NCBI GenBank assembly: GCA_040772905.1
Contig: JAXGXJ010000004.1
Coordinates: forward strand, 372,001-436,000
DNA: 64,000 nt
Source: JAXGXJ01 sp040772905
GTDB taxonomy: Bacteria > Actinomycetota > Thermoleophilia > RBG-16-64-13
Direction: 5' to 3'
Shown in pieces: positions 61,306 through 64,000 of this stretch. Below the pieces are notes generated by a model that did not search any database, was not told where the DNA came from, and saw nothing but the letters and a program-made list of their open reading frames with translations. Position 1 is the stretch's first letter. Each line of letters opens with the position of its first letter. A program made the translations under genes and the position numbers.

Positions 61306-62661
61306 TCAGCCTCTCCAACTTCCTACCGGGACGGGCCTCTTGGGTGTCCGCGGTTTGATGGGACCTGCCTTGACCACCGCCTGACGCAGGCCATTGCACA
61401 CTTCCAAACACTTGCCGCACTTCACGCATTCGTCCTGGTCGATGACATGGATCTTCTTCTTGCCTCCCGCGATGGCATCTTCCGGGCACACGTCTGCGCA
61501 CTCCCCACATCCATCGCACAGATCGGGCAGGATGTGGAAGGTGACGTACTGGTCGCACACCAGCGCCCTGCACAGTCTGCGCTTCATGTGGGCTTCCCAC
61601 TCGTCGGGGAATTTGTCCAGGGCGGAGAGCACGATGTTGGGGGCGGTGCGCCCGAACTGGCAGGCCGCGCCCACCTTCATGCCGGCGCCCAGTTCGCGCA
61701 TCATGTCGACGTCCGAGCCTTTGCTCTTGCCCCGGGTTGCATCGGCCACGATCTCGCGCAGTTGGTAGGAGCCCTCCCGACCCAGCGAGCAGGTGGCGCA
61801 GAGGTCGTAACAGGAGATGGCGATGCGTTGTCTGGCCTCGTGGACGATGCAGCTGGCCTCATCCAGCACCGCGATCGCCCCTGAGCCAATACTGCCACCT
61901 GCAGCGCGGATGGTGTCGAAGTCGAGGGCGATGTCGAGCTCGCCCGGCGTGAAGCAGGCACCCTTGATGCCGCCCACGAGGACGGCCTTGAGCGCGGGAC
62001 TCTCTTTGACCCCGCCTGCATGCTCCTCCAGCAGCGTGCGCAGACTGGTGCCCAGCGGCACCTCATAGATGCCGGGCCGCTCCACGCTGCCGGACACCTG
62101 GAGCAGCTTGCCACCCGGACTCTGAGGGGTGCCGACGTGGCGGTATTTCTCCGCCCCGATGCGCAGGATCCTGGCCACGTGGGCCATGGTCTCGCCGGTC
62201 ACGAGCAGCGTGGGGACCTCCTCGTAGCCCTTCATGTTGCGCCGGAACGGCGCCCGCACCACCTCCACCTGCACAGGGTCGCACTTGGCTCCCGCGACCA
62301 CCGGCGCGAGCTGCTGCGCCGCCGCCGCCACGGCGGCGGCGCCCTCCTCGTCGTCCTCACTCACATGCACCACCACGCGCGTCGACCCGGTGGCGAAGGC
62401 GGCGATGAGCGCCCCCTCGACCACCGCCGGGGCGGCGGTTGCCAGCAGATGCCGGTTGATCTCCACTCCCGGCTCGATATCGGCACACTCGCAGACGATG
62501 CGCTTGTCGTCGCCGCACAGCGCAGCGTGGCACCTCATCCGCTCACCGGTGGAGAGGTTCTCGTAGTCACGATCGCGCAGGCCCGAGCGCACCACCTCAG
62601 CGATGGTCTCCTCGCGCCCCAGGCTCAGTGCCCGCCGCAGTCCCTGGTCCATGCTCTCCAT
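61306..62661 (-). CDS. NuoF-like Fe-S protein without the FMN/NAD motif, with C-terminal 2x[4Fe-4S] ferredoxin domain
   Basis: 451 residues from ATG 62661. A SLBB domain (LLQVSGSVERPGIYEVPLGT) and the 4Fe-4S site of the NuoF C-domain (SCYDLCATCSLGREGSYQLRE) place it near NuoF/HndC/BamH. The ferredoxin-like end has CDGCGECADVC and CVKCGKCLEVC. The Gly-rich GRGGAGFPTG and NADEGEPG motifs of NuoF are not seen: only CADIEPGVEINRH remains. It therefore may pass electrons without binding NADH. The gene follows the GltD-like flavoprotein by five bases, which can supply the NAD(P)H site. Confidence 0.88.
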   Translation of the reverse strand: MESMDQGLRRALSLGREETIAEVVRSGLRDRDYENLSTGERMRCHAALCGDDKRIVCECADIEPGVEINRHLLATAAPAVVEGALIAAFATGSTRVVVHVSEDDEEGAAAVAAAAQQLAPVVAGAKCDPVQVEVVRAPFRRNMKGYEEVPTLLVTGETMAHVARILRIGAEKYRHVGTPQSPGGKLLQVSGSVERPGIYEVPLGTSLRTLLEEHAGGVKESPALKAVLVGGIKGACFTPGELDIALDFDTIRAAGGSIGSGAIAVLDEASCIVHEARQRIAISCYDLCATCSLGREGSYQLREIVADATRGKSKGSDVDMMRELGAGMKVGAACQFGRTAPNIVLSALDKFPDEWEAHMKRRLCRALVCDQYVTFHILPDLCDGCGECADVCPEDAIAGGKKKIHVIDQDECVKCGKCLEVCNGLRQAVVKAGPIKPRTPKRPVPVGSWRG

Positions 62662-62666
62662 CGCGC

Positions 62667-64000
62667 CTACTCCCCCGCCGCCGGCTTCTTGGCCGACTTG
62701 TACTCGCCCCAGAACTTCGTGGGAGCGATCTGCAGCCGCAGGTCGCACTGCAGGCAACGCTCGGCCTCCACCGGCGCGTCCTCCGCGCGCGTCCTGGCCG
62801 CGTAGCCTTCCTCCCGGCCGATGCACGGTGCCGGCGCCATCTCGGGCGCCAACTGCTCGTCGATGACCCCGTCACCGCCTAGATAGCGATCGATGGCCGA
62901 AGCGGCCTTGCGTCCGGCGGCGATGGCGGTTATGACCGACACGGTGCCGCTCACTGCGTCGCCGGCGGCGAAGACGCCGGCCGTACCGGTCTCCACGCCG
63001 CCGTCCTCAGTCACCACCACGCGGTTCCCCCGGCCCAACTCCACCCCGAAGCCCTCGTCCAGCTCCGGACGCTGTCCCACGGCGAAGATGACCGTGTCGG
63101 CAGGCACCACGAACTCGGAATCCTCCTGCACACAGATGTCGGGCACACCGTTCTCGTCGAAGGTGCAGGTGGCAACCCGGCGGCAGCGCACTCCGGTGAC
63201 CTTGCCGTCCTCCTGGGTGATCTCGTCGAAGGTGCACGCATTCTCAAGGGTGCAGCCTTCCTCGAGAGCCTCGGAGATGTCCTCCACCGTCGCCCGCATG
63301 GCGTCACGCGGCTCCAAGCACACCAGAGTCACATCCCTGGCCCCCGACCGCCGGGCCCAGCCCGCGCAGTCGAACGCCACGCTTCCTCCTCCAAGTACCA
63401 CCACACGCTCGCCCACCGGCAATGGTTCGCCCAGGTTGGCGCCGCGCAGGAAATCGGTGCTCACGAACACGCCCGGCAGGTCCTTACCGGGCAGGGGCAG
63501 CTTCACGCCACGATGGGTGCCCACGGCCACCAGCACGGCGTCGTAGCCCTGCGCCTTAAGAGCGTCGAGCGACGTCACCTCGGTGCCGCACCTCACGTCC
63601 ACACCCGCCGACACGATGTGCCCGACCTCGTGATCCACCACCTCGCGCGGCAGCCGGTAGTTCGGGATACCCACGCGCAGCTGGCCTCCGGCTTGACCCT
63701 CTTTCTCGTAGACCGTCACCTGGTGACCCGACTTGGCCAGGTAGTAGGCGGCGGTAAGACCCGCGGGCCCCGCGCCCACCACAGCCACGCGCTTGCCGGT
63801 GGCCGGCTTCTGGTAGCCACGTTCCTTCCAGGCGCCATCGTCATGCTCGCTGGCGTGGCACTTGATCTGCCGGATGGCCACGGGCTCGTTGATCTCGCCC
63901 CGGCGGCAGTCGAACTCGCAGGGATGGTCGCACACGTGTCCCAGTGTGCCCGGGAAGGGCACCTTCTCGCGTATGACCGCGGTGGCAGCACCCTCGTCGC
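62667..64000 (-). CDS. GltD-like FAD/NAD(P) oxidoreductase, 5' end beyond the window
   Basis: At least 444 residues. The frame stays open to the window edge (upstream residues read DEGAATAVIREKV before PFPGTLGHVC), so a GTG at 63962 is not the true start. N-terminal Fe-S Cys (HVCDHPCEFDC), FAD motif VAVVGAGPAGLTAAYYLAKS, NAD(P) motif VVVLGGGSVAFDCAG and the ending GVFAAGDAVSG are those of the small-subunit family of glutamate synthase. A C-terminal RCLQCDL adds another pair of Cys. With the NuoF-like protein it would form an NAD(P)H:ferredoxin-type or bifurcating electron-transfer unit. Confidence 0.93.
   Translation of the reverse strand, partial: DEGAATAVIREKVPFPGTLGHVCDHPCEFDCRRGEINEPVAIRQIKCHASEHDDGAWKERGYQKPATGKRVAVVGAGPAGLTAAYYLAKSGHQVTVYEKEGQAGGQLRVGIPNYRLPREVVDHEVGHIVSAGVDVRCGTEVTSLDALKAQGYDAVLVAVGTHRGVKLPLPGKDLPGVFVSTDFLRGANLGEPLPVGERVVVLGGGSVAFDCAGWARRSGARDVTLVCLEPRDAMRATVEDISEALEEGCTLENACTFDEITQEDGKVTGVRCRRVATCTFDENGVPDICVQEDSEFVVPADTVIFAVGQRPELDEGFGVELGRGNRVVVTEDGGVETGTAGVFAAGDAVSGTVSVITAIAAGRKAASAIDRYLGGDGVIDEQLAPEMAPAPCIGREEGYAARTRAEDAPVEAERCLQCDLRLQIAPTKFWGEYKSAKKPAAGE

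Noticed and set aside
1..64000. tRNA, rRNA, riboswitch, phage or toxin-antitoxin genes
   Set aside because: I looked for typical signatures (CCA-ended cloverleaf arms, long conserved leaders, integrase or small paired genes) and saw none I could support.

Overview
The window is high-GC, densely coded bacterial DNA, most likely from an anaerobic, deep-branching Actinobacteriota (Actinomycetota). Four observations support this. An inositol-1-phosphate synthase gene overlaps a CDP-alcohol phosphatidyltransferase gene, and a family 4 glycosyltransferase follows, which is the layout of actinobacterial phosphatidylinositol synthesis. Many genes start a few bases downstream of a TANNNT -10 box, as in leaderless actinobacterial mRNAs. 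Exported proteins are lipoproteins, SLH-anchored proteins or proteins with Thr-rich linkers. Three tungsten-type aldehyde:ferredoxin oxidoreductases, a rubrerythrin and a Ptb-Buk pair indicate fermentative anaerobic metabolism. I saw no tRNA, rRNA, CRISPR array, IS element or phage gene.

Layout. 1-12.3 kb (+): one operon of exported proteins, with three lipoproteins of unknown function, three TolB-like beta-propeller proteins with SLH domains, and a lipoprotein serpin. 12.3-24.3 kb: housekeeping genes (RumA/RlmD-type methyltransferase, a UDG-fold protein, a GT4-PHP fusion, Ino1, PgsA-like synthase, AI-2E family permease, a degenerate M23-like protein, a Nudix fusion, a YchF-like GTPase, a GDT1 transporter and a PsbP-like lipoprotein). 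24.3-33.5 kb: an SLH-anchored subtilase, an amidohydrolase-MoaD-AOR operon opposite a TetR gene, an orphan branched-chain-type binding protein and a parvulin lipoprotein. 33.7-53.2 kb: a catabolic region with a tandem cyclase, a Glc-like FAD/Fe-S/FAD oxidase module, ADH-MoaD-AOR opposite a LysR gene, and a second ADH/Fe-ADH/AOR operon, with a beta-propeller gene, a HAD gene and rubrerythrin between them. 53.4-64 kb: UPF0182, AcpS, Ptb-Buk, a CocE-like hydrolase, an acyl carrier protein, a NuoF-like Fe-S protein and a GltD-like flavoprotein that runs off the window.

How the genes fit together. The catabolic genes would interconvert alcohols, aldehydes and acids through ferredoxin-linked AORs, oxidise hydroxy acids or aromatic side chains through the FAD/Fe-S module, and conserve energy as ATP through acyl phosphate. 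Substrates cannot be read from the sequence. The first operon would build a protease-controlled cell surface.

The most interesting single observation is at 46285-46287. There an in-frame TGA splits an otherwise continuous gene (beta-propeller, membrane helix, zinc ribbon). It is followed 12 bases later by a perfect 7-bp stem with a GGUC apical loop, nearly the geometry of the E. coli fdhF SECIS element. It could be a new selenoprotein, a programmed readthrough site, a recent nonsense mutation or a sequence error.
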